Assembly: GCA_016841445.1 (NCBI GenBank)
Contig: JAENZD010000001.1
Location: forward strand, 1,612,001-1,676,000
DNA length: 64,000 nt
Source: Anaerolineaceae bacterium
GTDB lineage: Bacteria; Chloroflexota; Anaerolineae; Anaerolineales; Anaerolineaceae
Direction: 5' to 3'
A program made the position numbers and the translations under genes. The notes under the pieces are model-generated. The model was not told the DNA's origin. It saw only the letters and a program-made list of their open reading frames with translations, and searched no databases. Shown here in pieces: positions 18,351 to 27,112 of the stretch; position 1 is the stretch's first letter, and the number at the start of each line of letters is the position of its first letter.

Positions 18351-19336
18351 GAAATTTTCCAGGCTTTCCTGTTCTTCAATTTCTTTTGGATCCAATACAG
18401 AAACCTAATCCGGGTGAAGTACCATGGGCTTGTGATCATAATTCGAAATAGGACCTCTGAAAGTGTAAGTTCTCCCAGTAAGCTCATAAAAATTCTTGCT
18501 TTGCGTTCCCGCCGCATCTTCCAAATGTAAATTTTTTTTCGCAAATCCTTCCCAGGGTAAGGATACCGCTGGTAGACTGCCCGACGTTCCGGTATGAACT
18601 TTAGCTGGTCTTTCCCTGTTTTGCTTTCCGGGTGAATCCTGAAATTTGCAATATGCTGATCAAGCCAATTGGCAAAGGTTTGATGCTGGATGAACCGCAT
18701 CAAGAGGTCATAATCAAAAGAATAATGGAGACTTTCGTCCAGTTCACCAGTTTTCTGCCATAAATCTCTGAGCCAGAAAATCCCGGGCTGAAGGTAGGGG
18801 GCACCAATGAACCAGTTTTCCAAAGATTCTTCGAATTTCTTCCCCCGAATGATGATTTGGCCTTTGGCATCAATCTTATGGGTAAGGCCTGCGACCCAAA
18901 GCGTATCATGGGACAGAAATGTTTCAGCAACATTGAAAAAAGCGCCAGGCGCATAAGTATCATCGCTGTTGATCCATGCCATGATCTCTCCCGTACTTTT
19001 TGCAAAACCCTTATTGATGGCCTGGCTCTGCCCTGCATCCTCTTGACTCTCCCAGTAGGTTAACCAGTTTTCATACTTCTTAATGACCTCGACGCTGCCG
19101 TCGGAGCTGCCCCCGTCGATGATGATGTACTCGAGGTTAGGGTATCCTTGAAGTAAGACGGAGCGGATAGTCTCCTCCAGGTACTGTGCCTGGTTGAAGG
19201 AGGGCGTAACGATACTGATCCTGGGCCATTCATCCACATCCGGCAGTTCCCCTGAATTATGTGCCGGTGCATCTGACCAAGGCCAACCTAACCGTGTCGC
19301 ATTGGGGAGATCATTAAGATCCGGAGGATGATTCAT
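18347..19336 (-). CDS. GT2 family glycosyltransferase
   Basis: GT-A enzyme of 329 residues. After about 38 N-terminal residues comes RISIVTPSFNQAQYLEETIRS, then IIDGGSSDGSVEVIKKY, the DxD-like WINSDDTYAPGAF, and FDYDLLMRFIQ. It overlaps the GT2 gene upstream by 23 bases (19314-19336) and the one downstream by 4. Three consecutive overlapping GT2 genes imply they are made together, perhaps building one oligosaccharide repeat (inference). Confidence 0.88.
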   Translation of the reverse strand: MNHPPDLNDLPNATRLGWPWSDAPAHNSGELPDVDEWPRISIVTPSFNQAQYLEETIRSVLLQGYPNLEYIIIDGGSSDGSVEVIKKYENWLTYWESQEDAGQSQAINKGFAKSTGEIMAWINSDDTYAPGAFFNVAETFLSHDTLWVAGLTHKIDAKGQIIIRGKKFEESLENWFIGAPYLQPGIFWLRDLWQKTGELDESLHYSFDYDLLMRFIQHQTFANWLDQHIANFRIHPESKTGKDQLKFIPERRAVYQRYPYPGKDLRKKIYIWKMRRERKARIFMSLLGELTLSEVLFRIMITSPWYFTRIRFLYWIQKKLKNRKAWKIS

Positions 19337-20132
19337 CTTCTAATTTTCCGGCTTTGAATGTCTGATATTTCCATAAAGAAAAATGACACATCCAGATAAA
19401 CCAGGCATGGAAGAAGCTAAGGAAGATCCCCCGAATGCCGTCCTTGATGCCATTGTAATCCAGCAGGTCCTTGCGCAAAGTCTTATAGGAGTCGATAATT
19501 TGCCGTTTCAGGGTAAAACGCTGTCCCTTATGATACCGGTCTTCTCCGTCGTGCTTGATGTAGCGCCAGTGCTTGCCAAACAACTGCGGGATGCTGTCGA
19601 TCCAGTAATGGCGGATGATGTATCCGGAAGAGTAAGGTAATTTATACGTCTCAAAACCAGGTTTGAGCTTTATGCCGTCAAAAATCAAGCCGGATATCTC
19701 CACATGCTGGCGGTTAAAAACCCGTGCTTTAAAATGATCCTTGCCCCAATGGGTGGAATTTAATGGTTTTCCCAAGAAGTAATACTTCCATGGAATGGAG
19801 ATTAATGAGACTTTTGGATTTTCACTTATTAATTTCCTTATTTCTTTAATACTCTCAGCAGGAAAAATTTCATCCGGATCAAGAAGTATTACCCAATCAT
19901 TCTCTGCTGTTTTAATAGAACCTTCCCAAACTTTTTCAACGATTTCGACCCGTTCAATCGATTGTATCTGATTACTATATTTCTCTGCAATTTCTACTGA
20001 ACCATCAGTTGATCCCATATCAAAAAATAGAATTTCATCACATAAAGAAAGACTCTCTAAGCTATCCGCTAGATGGGTAGCATCATTGAAACAAATCACA
20101 ATCGCGCTAATTTTCACTGTGGAATAACTCAT
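19314..20132 (-). CDS. GT2 family glycosyltransferase (WaaE/KdtX-like)
   Basis: GT-A enzyme of 272 residues, similar in layout to the small LPS-core GT2 proteins: ISAIVICFNDATHLADSLESL, CDEILFFDMGSTDGSVEIAEKY, then WVILLDPDEIFP with the DxDE metal motif near residue 82, and WGKDHFKARVFNRQHVEISG. The C-terminus has an amphipathic/aromatic segment around FFHAWFIWMCHFSLW that may attach it to the membrane. Its start overlaps the stop of the ABC ATPase gene by 4 bases (20129-20132). Confidence 0.87.
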   Translation of the reverse strand: MSYSTVKISAIVICFNDATHLADSLESLSLCDEILFFDMGSTDGSVEIAEKYSNQIQSIERVEIVEKVWEGSIKTAENDWVILLDPDEIFPAESIKEIRKLISENPKVSLISIPWKYYFLGKPLNSTHWGKDHFKARVFNRQHVEISGLIFDGIKLKPGFETYKLPYSSGYIIRHYWIDSIPQLFGKHWRYIKHDGEDRYHKGQRFTLKRQIIDSYKTLRKDLLDYNGIKDGIRGIFLSFFHAWFIWMCHFSLWKYQTFKAGKLEDESSSGS

Positions 20133-21391
20133 ACCTCTTCTTCAAGGTATATCCAACCATTTCTCGAATTTTTATGAATTACTTTCCCTGTAGGTGAGGT
20201 TACACCAAGATGGTGAATCAATACTGCTTTGGGAATGTCAACCCATCCATGATAATTAGGATCTGTTAAAAAAATATCAAGGTAATACTGCCCAGCTTGG
20301 ATTCCTTTTGGTAAAATCGCAGTTCTTTGAATCTTGATTTTCCCCTTATTAGTAATTTTTCGATCATTTTCAAAATATCCGGGCGCAAACAAAGCTAAGA
20401 CATTATCAAATCTATCAGAAAGGCGGAACTCTATATCGATCATGACATCCTCCCTCAGAATACCCTCAACCTCAATCTTTATTTTCCTATTATCTTGTGA
20501 TAAATTGATTTCATCTACATTACTTCCATTAACAGAAATTTCATTAATCTCTACATCTGAATGACATTTAGTTATATGGGTCTTGATGAGTCTCCCTGAA
20601 ATTTCCCTGGCTTTCGAAAAATATTTATCAATAGTATTTTCGGATGATCCATCCTGAATAATTTTTCCTTCATTAAGAAGTATTGCTCGTTGACATAGTT
20701 GACGGATCGCCCCCATATTGTGGCTTACAAAAAGCACCGTCCTGCCTTCGCTAGCCACATCACCCATCTTACCCAGGCACTTCTTCTGGAACTCCGCATC
20801 CCCGACTGCCAGTACCTCGTCTACCACCAAAATTTCGGGATCCAGGTGGGCAGCGACGGCGAACGCCAGACGAACGTACATTCCGCTGGAATACCGCTTA
20901 ACAGGTGTATCGATGAATTTCTCAACGCCCGAGAAATCCACGATCTCTTCAAACTTACGATCCACTTCATCTTTGCGCATTCCTAAGATTGCGCCGTTCA
21001 AGTAAACGTTTTCCCGACCAGTCAGTTCGGGATGAAAGCCCGTTCCCACCTCCAATAGGGAGCCGATCCTCCCTTTCACCTTCAAGACACCACTGGTTGG
21101 TGCTGTGACACGAGAAAGAATTTTTAAGAGTGTGCTTTTCCCAGCGCCGTTCTTTCCGATGATTCCCAATGCCTCCCCTTGGTTAACGGAAAAAGAAACA
21201 TCATCCAATGCCAGGATTGATTCACCTGCTCTTTCAAAGTGGTCCCGTTGGCCAATTCGGGTGTATGGGTCAGGCTTACCTCGCAGCTTCGCCCACCAGC
21301 GGTTAAGATCGCGCGTTAGTGTACCGGTGCCAATCACACCCAGATCATATTGCTTCGTAAGATGATCAACTGAGATAACTGTATTTTTCAT
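20129..21391 (-). CDS. ABC transporter ATP-binding protein for polysaccharide export (Wzt-like)
   Basis: ATPase subunit that drives export of a lipid-linked glycan with a two-component ABC permease. Walker A GKNGAGKST is at 79-87, the signature YSSGM at 167-171 and Walker B EILVVDEV at 186-193, followed by VLFVSHNMGAIRQLC with the switch histidine. Residues about 265-420 form a beta-rich Wzt_C-like domain, which in known members recognises the modified non-reducing end of the glycan. The likely partner permease is about 7 kb upstream in transcription order (28257-29168), not adjacent as usual. Export substrate is unknown. Confidence 0.92.
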   Translation of the reverse strand: MKNTVISVDHLTKQYDLGVIGTGTLTRDLNRWWAKLRGKPDPYTRIGQRDHFERAGESILALDDVSFSVNQGEALGIIGKNGAGKSTLLKILSRVTAPTSGVLKVKGRIGSLLEVGTGFHPELTGRENVYLNGAILGMRKDEVDRKFEEIVDFSGVEKFIDTPVKRYSSGMYVRLAFAVAAHLDPEILVVDEVLAVGDAEFQKKCLGKMGDVASEGRTVLFVSHNMGAIRQLCQRAILLNEGKIIQDGSSENTIDKYFSKAREISGRLIKTHITKCHSDVEINEISVNGSNVDEINLSQDNRKIKIEVEGILREDVMIDIEFRLSDRFDNVLALFAPGYFENDRKITNKGKIKIQRTAILPKGIQAGQYYLDIFLTDPNYHGWVDIPKAVLIHHLGVTSPTGKVIHKNSRNGWIYLEEEV

Positions 21392-21492
21392 AACAGAATT
21401 TATTTGCCGTTGAGAATGAAATAGTGAAAGATTATTCCGACTTGTTTACAATTAATCACATTTTCTCATGGATTTTTCCATCCATAAAATTT

Positions 21493-21510
21493 TTCCAATA
21501 AATATTGGAA
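21493..21510 (-). terminator. Short hairpin just after a GT2 gene
   Basis: Perfect inverted repeat TTCCAATA-AA-TATTGGAA lying 4 bases beyond the stop of the 21515-22555 gene on the minus strand. On that strand it is followed by AAATTTT rather than a clean T run, so termination would be weak. It is a possible site for NusG-like antiterminator action, or chance in an AT-rich gap. Confidence 0.25.
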
Positions 21511-21514
21511 TTAA

Positions 21515-22555
21515 TCAACCTTGTGTTTTTTGAAATACTTTTAATTTTCTTATAAAAAATTTTGGATCCAATATTAAGGAATATAGAACAAACGGGATTA
21601 AACCTGGATTGAAATTTATACGTTTCCAAATCCATCGCAACCGGGAAGCTGTATTTATACGGATAAAATCAGATTCTTCATCAGTCAAATCCCCTTTAAG
21701 TGAAAACTTCATCAGCTTGATCAATAGTATTGATACTTGTTTAGCTACTATGTAATTTGGGATTTGTTTCTGTTTTTTCAAATGCTTAGCGAAAATTATC
21801 CCTGAAATCACATCATCCGATATGACCTCATTTATTTTATTGATTATATTTGTTCTTATAATGTCATATGCAATTTGCCGCTGAAGCTCTCGTTTTTTAA
21901 GCGAAATGTTATTTTCATGCACTCTGATATTAAGTAGAACTTCAGATAAATTTGCTATCTTATGCTCATTGCTAAGTCGGACTAACAGGTCAAAATCCTG
22001 AGCAACCGGTTTTATTTGATACCGGTATTTGGCTTCATCAAATATTTCCCTGCGAAACATAAGGGACGAATGACATAACGAATATCCAAATATCAAACCC
22101 CAATTAACAAGACCAGGGGACAAATAATAATTTGATGGCTCATATTCACCCAATCTTTCATCGAAACTTATTTTTTGGGTCCCCAAAACATCAATTTCCG
22201 GGTTGTTCTCCAGTAATTCAACTTGTTTTTCAAATCTTGTAGGTATACTGATATCATCGGAATCCATCACTGCAATATACTTACCTGTTGATTCGTCCAA
22301 TCCAAGATTCCTTGAGAAAAATATTCCTTTATTTTCTTCGTTCCTAAAAACTTTTATACGATCATCTTTTTCCCTAAAGGAATGAATGATATCCAAAGAT
22401 TCATCTGTAGATCCATCATCAATAATAATAAATTCGAAATCTCCGAATGTTTGATTCAAAATACTCACAATGGCCTCTGATAGGTATTTTGAGCTGTTAT
22501 AAACAGGCATTACAACACTGATAGTGTTTTTTTGGGGGGTTACTGGTACACACAT
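21515..22555 (-). CDS. GT2 family glycosyltransferase
   Basis: GT-A enzyme of 346 residues. The N-terminal domain has ISVVMPVYNSSKYLSEAIVSI, IIDDGSTDESLDII, a metal-binding AVMDSDDISIP near 95 and VAQDFDLLVRLS in the acceptor region. The C-terminal 100 residues are helical and basic, ending FFIRKLKVFQKTQG. The gene is AT-rich relative to the upstream-strand GT4 genes, and is separated from the Wzt-like gene by 123 bp. Confidence 0.88.
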   Translation of the reverse strand: MCVPVTPQKNTISVVMPVYNSSKYLSEAIVSILNQTFGDFEFIIIDDGSTDESLDIIHSFREKDDRIKVFRNEENKGIFFSRNLGLDESTGKYIAVMDSDDISIPTRFEKQVELLENNPEIDVLGTQKISFDERLGEYEPSNYYLSPGLVNWGLIFGYSLCHSSLMFRREIFDEAKYRYQIKPVAQDFDLLVRLSNEHKIANLSEVLLNIRVHENNISLKKRELQRQIAYDIIRTNIINKINEVISDDVISGIIFAKHLKKQKQIPNYIVAKQVSILLIKLMKFSLKGDLTDEESDFIRINTASRLRWIWKRINFNPGLIPFVLYSLILDPKFFIRKLKVFQKTQG

Positions 22556-22619
22556 ATGGGATTTTCTTAAGCCGTTTGCTACGTAATTCTTTGGAAAATT
22601 CTAAATCTTTCAGTAGATT

Positions 22620-23294
22620 TTATTTTTCTAACAAAAAGAAATGGTGATAATCAAAGTGCCTGTTCCTAAAATGAGAGAGAATTTTTATGTTCAAATCTAA
22701 GAAGACATTAAGGACACGGTCAAGGGTTACACCATTTCTGCCAATTTCCCAAAAATGTTCTGGATCAATAATTTTCTTTCGTAATAAATGCAAGTTTCTT
22801 GGATTGCGCACTAAGATATATAGGAACCTTTTAGCCTTTTCAAAGCGTGATAATGAACGATCCGGTAAACTAATGATAATGAATTTTGAGGATACTCTTC
22901 TTAATTCTCTCAAACTCTGCTCAAAAGTAAAAAACGGGAGGTGCTCCAGAACTTGATAACACATCACAACTTCAAATGAAAAATCTTTTAAGGGTAAGTT
23001 GACTATCGAGCCGATGACATCCGGAGTTGTTGATAAATCGATATCTAAATCGGAAACAAATTTTCCTTGTTTGAAGAGCAATGAATGTAGAATCCAGTTT
23101 GCGGATCCTACGTTCAAAAAAGACGAGCAACCGGTATTCATTGCTAAATTATATTGGTGGCCGTAAGATGACATCCTCTCTGGAGATAAATACTTGGGTG
23201 TCAGATAATAATCTGAATTTCGCTGTAATCTGTGAGGTTGTTTCTCTGATCTACCGAGTACTTTTCGTCTTTTTGACATAAACTGTCTATTCAA
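22620..23294 (-). CDS. SAM-dependent methyltransferase
   Basis: Methyltransf_11-type protein of 224 residues. Motif I is divergent (FLNVGSANWILHSLL) but followed by an acidic turn (SDLDIDLS), DVIGSIVNLPLKDFSFEVVMCYQVLEHLP, and FIIISLPDRS, the usual order in this fold. Such enzymes commonly cap or decorate glycans. An in-frame methionine at residue 6 is an alternative start. It lies 31 bases after the kinase-like gene and 64 bases before the GT2 gene. Substrate unknown. Confidence 0.75.
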   Translation of the reverse strand: MNRQFMSKRRKVLGRSEKQPHRLQRNSDYYLTPKYLSPERMSSYGHQYNLAMNTGCSSFLNVGSANWILHSLLFKQGKFVSDLDIDLSTTPDVIGSIVNLPLKDFSFEVVMCYQVLEHLPFFTFEQSLRELRRVSSKFIIISLPDRSLSRFEKAKRFLYILVRNPRNLHLLRKKIIDPEHFWEIGRNGVTLDRVLNVFLDLNIKILSHFRNRHFDYHHFFLLEK

Positions 23295-23325
23295 TACCTT
23301 TTCGATAAATAAATAATCACTTCTG

Positions 23326-24399
23326 CTAGTTTGTTGTTTTCTTAACCCACAGAGATAAATATTTCTTATTCACTTTTTCAAATATAAAGAAAATTAATTT
23401 AGAAAATTTTCTTGAATTCTTTCTTCTTCGATGATATGTCTCAATAATGTCCATCTTGATTAATAAATAAAAAAAATTATCTATTTTTGAATATTCAGAA
23501 TAAATTCCATAACCGCTTAAGAAATTATGCTTTATATCCGTAAATGTGTAAGGTCTATTGAAGAAATACTTGGCGTATTCCATCCTTGTCAGGCAGTTCA
23601 GCACATCAAACGCCCGGGGTGCACTCTGGCAGTCTTCGAAATCGATTATCTCCAGGTCCTCCCCCTTCTTCTGGATATTTGAGAGTCCAAAATCACCATG
23701 TGAGATCACCCATTCGATCTGTGCGGTTTCAAAATACTTACGGGCATCTTCGATGATCTTGCGCATCTTCCCCACCTGCTCAGCGGAAAACAAACCCTGC
23801 AGATCGGAGATGTGCGACTCGATCTTCTCAAACTTCTTGCGCAGGAAATAATCGTTCTTCTCCTGACTGACCTGGCTGTCATGGAAAGTTCGCAGCCAGC
23901 GGCCAACCTTGAACCAGTCGATCCCCAACGATCCCACATAAAAGCGCTGCAAGCCGGTTCGCTCCCCTCCCCAGTCTTCTTTCTCCGTCAGGATGGCTTT
24001 GTGTTTCGGATAGATTGCGACTACTTCCGGGACGGTCACCCCATCAATGTGGGGCATGGCATTGGCGGCTTTGAGCCCCGTGGATTCAAAGTTAAACCCC
24101 CGGTCATAGAAATAAACCTTGTAAAAGACTTCCGGATGCCCCTCAAAGGCTGGTATGAACCCCATGATCTTCCCGCCGGTGCGCTTGATGACCGTGATGT
24201 CCTGTAGGGCATCCCCAACCTCGCTCGATGGGCGATCCCAATATTGGGCAGCAACTTGATGAACGACAGGGCGTTGTTCGTTTAGTTCCATAATCAAAGA
24301 CAGGCGGCAGGGAACGGTTGGCAGGTTTTTTGCGGTTCGTTGGTCATCCCAATATTTCCTTAACCAATGACTGGTATTCTTCCCCAACCCTTTCAGCAA
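23326..24399 (-). CDS. Aminoglycoside phosphotransferase (APH)-like kinase
   Basis: Kinase of the APH/choline-kinase fold, 357 residues, probably phosphorylating a sugar, lipid or small alcohol for the glycan. Catalytic motif WVISHGDFGLSNIQ gives the Brenner-type H-G-D-x4-N, and LEIIDFEDCQSAPRAFDVLN supplies the metal-binding aspartate. The start is taken as TTG 24399-24397 because GGGAG lies 7 nt upstream; this overlaps the amidotransferase gene by 56 bases. A later ATG at 24288 would avoid the overlap. There is no reason to call it a resistance gene in this context. Confidence 0.78.
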   Translation of the reverse strand: MLKGLGKNTSHWLRKYWDDQRTAKNLPTVPCRLSLIMELNEQRPVVHQVAAQYWDRPSSEVGDALQDITVIKRTGGKIMGFIPAFEGHPEVFYKVYFYDRGFNFESTGLKAANAMPHIDGVTVPEVVAIYPKHKAILTEKEDWGGERTGLQRFYVGSLGIDWFKVGRWLRTFHDSQVSQEKNDYFLRKKFEKIESHISDLQGLFSAEQVGKMRKIIEDARKYFETAQIEWVISHGDFGLSNIQKKGEDLEIIDFEDCQSAPRAFDVLNCLTRMEYAKYFFNRPYTFTDIKHNFLSGYGIYSEYSKIDNFFYLLIKMDIIETYHRRRKNSRKFSKLIFFIFEKVNKKYLSLWVKKTTN

Positions 24400-25393
24400 T
24401 TTTTTGCTCCCTGTTAACCGCTTCGTCCCGGCTCATCTTGCCCTCACGGATCATATTGCAGAAGTTAATACCATCGCTGGTAATCCCAGCGCTATCCAGC
24501 CGGTTATAATTGCCCACGCAGTGCAGGCGGCAGTCAAAGCGGATATCCTTGCCTTCCGGGTGCTGCCAGCCCAGTTCTTCCTTCAATATGGAAACGTTTG
24601 AAATTGAATCCCATTGGATGTAATCAAAAAAAGACACAAATTGCGGTTTTTCCTGGCTTAGTGGCGGTGTGCTGCCGGGGATTAGGGCAACCTTGATCGG
24701 GAATTTCAATAAAATACGCTGCAGGATGTTGTAAAAATAATAAGGGATATGACGCAGGATTTTGATGGGTTTCCTGGTAATGGTTTTGATCTTCTCAAAA
24801 AAAGCCCGGTCATCAGACCCGTTTTGACCTTCACCTGAAGCGTTAATCACTGATATTTTGTTAGCGCCAAACCCCTCCAGTGCTGAACTGCCCCACAAAA
24901 CAAATGGGATCTGGTTTGCCCTGGCTGCATTCATACTGACCACCCTGAGGATGGCTTCACAGCTCATGCAGCCATCCAGGTAGATGTGATATCGTTTGGA
25001 TAATTGATAGTTCTGCTTGAGCAGCCTGCGCTGGATATCCCCAGGCGAATGGACAACCTGGTAATCCACATCCAGCAGTTCACAGGCAGTCCGGATATTC
25101 GCTCTGGCGACCTCTTCCTGGAATCCAGAATCATAGCTGACCACGAGAGGGTTCAATCCCAATTCTTTGACGGCAAAATACAGGATAAAGCTGCTGTCCT
25201 TCCCACCGCTCATCGGGACAACGCAGTCATATTTTCCAACCGGTTTTACAGACCGCAGCAGTTCAACCAGTTTCTCTTTTCCCAGGTGGTTCTTCTGCGG
25301 TTGGTAAGCCCTGCAAAAATTACAGATTCCCTCTGCATCAAAGGAAATCCCTGGGTAGTTTTCAGGTAGAATACACTTTTTGCAATAATTCAT
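24344..25393 (-). CDS. N-acetyl sugar amidotransferase (WbpG/PseA/LegG-type)
   Basis: ATP-dependent enzyme that converts an acetamido group of a nucleotide sugar to an acetamidino group, using ammonia. It has an N-terminal Cys4 zinc site (C4, C7, C24, C27), a PP-loop SGGKDS at 62-67, and SYDSGFQEEVARANI after the second strand, as in the PP-loop family. Length (349) is normal. Known members usually work with HisH/HisF-like glutaminase partners, and none is seen in the window. It lies 13 bases after the acetyltransferase gene. Its presence with a LegB-like dehydratase suggests an unusual diamino or amidino sugar (inference). Confidence 0.87.
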   Translation of the reverse strand: MNYCKKCILPENYPGISFDAEGICNFCRAYQPQKNHLGKEKLVELLRSVKPVGKYDCVVPMSGGKDSSFILYFAVKELGLNPLVVSYDSGFQEEVARANIRTACELLDVDYQVVHSPGDIQRRLLKQNYQLSKRYHIYLDGCMSCEAILRVVSMNAARANQIPFVLWGSSALEGFGANKISVINASGEGQNGSDDRAFFEKIKTITRKPIKILRHIPYYFYNILQRILLKFPIKVALIPGSTPPLSQEKPQFVSFFDYIQWDSISNVSILKEELGWQHPEGKDIRFDCRLHCVGNYNRLDSAGITSDGINFCNMIREGKMSRDEAVNREQKIAERVGEEYQSLVKEILG

Positions 25394-25406
25394 TTTTTCT
25401 CAATAC

Positions 25407-26000
25407 CTATTTTTCATAATAGTGAGGGTAATCTGTATGGTTTATATATCCCTCAGACCCTTCCACCGAAATCACTTTCCCGGGAATCCCCACCACCACA
25501 CCGTTCTCAGGTACATCCTTCGTCACCACGCAGTTCGCGCCGATTGCGGCATTGTTCCCAACCACAACCTGCCCGATGATCTTCGCACCTGGCCCGATAT
25601 AGACGTTATCCCCGATCTGCGGAACGCCCTCGCGCTCACCCCGGCGGGTCACACCAATTGTCACACCGTGGGAGAGGTTGCAGTTCGCACCAATGGGTGC
25701 TCTATCATTCGTCACGATCCCGCCGTGATGGCCAATATAAAGCCCGAGGCCAATTTCCTCTTTGTACGAAATCGCAATTCCAAACTTTACCTGGTAATGG
25801 TAGTGGATCAGCCACGCCAATGGGAAAACAGTAACCCGCCACACTTTGCAGTCATGCAGGTGGCGGCAAAAGCGCATCCAGAAGCTAAAACGATAGCCCG
25901 GTGAGAACAGATAGTGGTAAATAAAATCCCGCAGCCGGGAACGACCGCTGTAGCGGTGAAGATCTGATTTGGTCAGGTAGAAAAAATGTTTGAAAGTCAT
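25407..26000 (-). CDS. Serine-O-acetyltransferase-like hexapeptide acetyltransferase
   Basis: Left-handed beta-helix acetyltransferase of 197 residues, CysE/WcaB-like. The N-terminal region is helical and basic; hexapeptide repeats begin near residue 95 with YIGHHGGIVTNDRAPIGANC. The catalytic histidine is in NLSHGVTIG, and the coil ends with GNNAAIGANCVVTKDVPENGVVVGIPGKVIS. In a glycan locus it is more likely to O-acetylate a sugar than to make O-acetylserine, but the sequence does not settle this. Upstream is a repeat-filled gap of 114 bp. Confidence 0.87.
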   Translation of the reverse strand: MTFKHFFYLTKSDLHRYSGRSRLRDFIYHYLFSPGYRFSFWMRFCRHLHDCKVWRVTVFPLAWLIHYHYQVKFGIAISYKEEIGLGLYIGHHGGIVTNDRAPIGANCNLSHGVTIGVTRRGEREGVPQIGDNVYIGPGAKIIGQVVVGNNAAIGANCVVTKDVPENGVVVGIPGKVISVEGSEGYINHTDYPHYYEK

Positions 26001-26011
26001 AAGTTGAAGGT

Positions 26012-26112
26012 ATCAGGTGCTGGGAATCAGTGATTAGGGATTAGGTCAGAAAAAGCTACCAGCAACAAGTTAAGAGCTCTCACCCGTCCCCTGTCCCCGG
26101 TCTCCGGTCATC
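26012..26112. repeat. Degenerate short intergenic repeats
   Basis: Gap between the acetyltransferase and methyltransferase genes holding two repeat styles seen again nearby: an ATTAGGGATTAGG-type run (about 26030-26045) and a pyrimidine-rich CCGTCCCCTGTCCCCGGTCT run (about 26082-26110). No gene is visible. Confidence 0.6.
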
Positions 26113-26114
26113 CT

Positions 26115-26930
26115 TCAAGCCTTTTTCCCCACAAACAGCATATCCCCTTCCCTCACGCCCCATTTCGGGTCAATCCCCGCGCCCATGTTCACAGCCTCGA
26201 CCTCGAACCCGGCCTCGCGGAACAGGTCCAGCACGTCCAGGCCGTAGTAGCGGTAATGCCCCAGCCAATCCACCTTGTGTAATTTCCGAGTCTCCTGCAC
26301 GGTGAAGTCGCCCGCTACAGTGAACAGGGCTATGCCGCCCGGTTTAAGAACACGGTAGCACTCCCGCAGCGCTTGCAGGTCATCCGGGATGTGCTCCAGC
26401 ACGTGGTTCGCGAGCAGTGCTTCATACGTCTCGTCTTTGAATGAGAGGTGCTGGATATCCTCGTTGGGGAAGTCCACATCCCGCCGGTTGAGGTCGGTAG
26501 TATGGATGGTCACATTTGTTTTCGCTAGCGTCTCAAGGACCACTTTTTCAGGGGCGAACAGCAGGAACGCGCCTGATTTCCCTTCCAGCAAACTCGGCAG
26601 CATCAATGCCAATCCGCGGTGTCGGGAGCGGGAGTCGCAGTCGGGGCAGGATGAATTGAGGGCGAGGTGCTGCCCGGGGGATGTCGCCAGGAAGGCTGGT
26701 CCCCGCCACCCGCAGCACGGGCATTCAACCGTGTTTTTGCCGCGCCGCAGGGTGTAGTGGTAGGCGTTGACGGTCATCGCGATGCCCTTTTTCACCAGGC
26801 GCATGATCTGCCCCTTGCGTAAGGCATTCCAGCCCTTCTTGAGCATCTTCTTATTCATCTTCTTGATGGAAGGCTCCCCCTGGCCCGCCCATCCGGCAGT
26901 ATTTTTGGGGTCCTGATAGGATCTTGTCAT
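26115..26930 (-). CDS. SAM-dependent methyltransferase with zinc-ribbon insert
   Basis: 271-residue methyltransferase. A Cys4 metal site (CPCCGWRG ... CPDCDSRSRHRG) sits near residues 70-105, before the Rossmann part, which has EDIQHLSFKDETYEALLANHVLEHIPDDLQALRECYRVLKPGG typical of Methyltransf_11. The motif I region (GAFLLFAPEKVVLETLAK) lacks the classic GxGxG. The start is uncertain: M1 at 26930 has a weak GAGAA, and M25 at 26858 follows GGGGGAG at some distance. It is bordered on both sides by the repeat-filled gaps. Confidence 0.8.
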   Translation of the reverse strand: MTRSYQDPKNTAGWAGQGEPSIKKMNKKMLKKGWNALRKGQIMRLVKKGIAMTVNAYHYTLRRGKNTVECPCCGWRGPAFLATSPGQHLALNSSCPDCDSRSRHRGLALMLPSLLEGKSGAFLLFAPEKVVLETLAKTNVTIHTTDLNRRDVDFPNEDIQHLSFKDETYEALLANHVLEHIPDDLQALRECYRVLKPGGIALFTVAGDFTVQETRKLHKVDWLGHYRYYGLDVLDLFREAGFEVEAVNMGAGIDPKWGVREGDMLFVGKKA

Positions 26931-26944
26931 TTGGTTCTCGCTTG

Positions 26945-27112
26945 GTAAAGGTGATTAGTGAATGGTGATCGGTGAATAGTGAATGGTAAAGGCTAAGAGT
27001 GACTGAGGACCGGGGACCGAGGACAGGACCATTCATTCCTTCCGTCTTCCGTCACCTGTCTTCCGTCCGTTTTTACTTGCTACCAGCTACCGACTACTGG
27101 CTACCAGCTCCT
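26945..27112. repeat. Degenerate short repeat cluster reaching into a gene end
   Basis: Contains three interleaved styles: GTGATTAGTGAATGGTGATC-like, GACTGAGGACCGGGGACCGA-like with its complement CTTCCGTCTTCCGTC, and tandem GCTACCAGCTACC. The last forms the codons for the final residues (ELVASSR) of the epimerase that ends at 27087, so repeat DNA has become coding. Confidence 0.65.

Noticed and set aside
23326-24399. APH-like protein considered as an antibiotic-resistance gene
   Set aside because: It is embedded in a glycan operon and lacks any specific similarity I can name to resistance enzymes; a sugar or lipid kinase is likelier.
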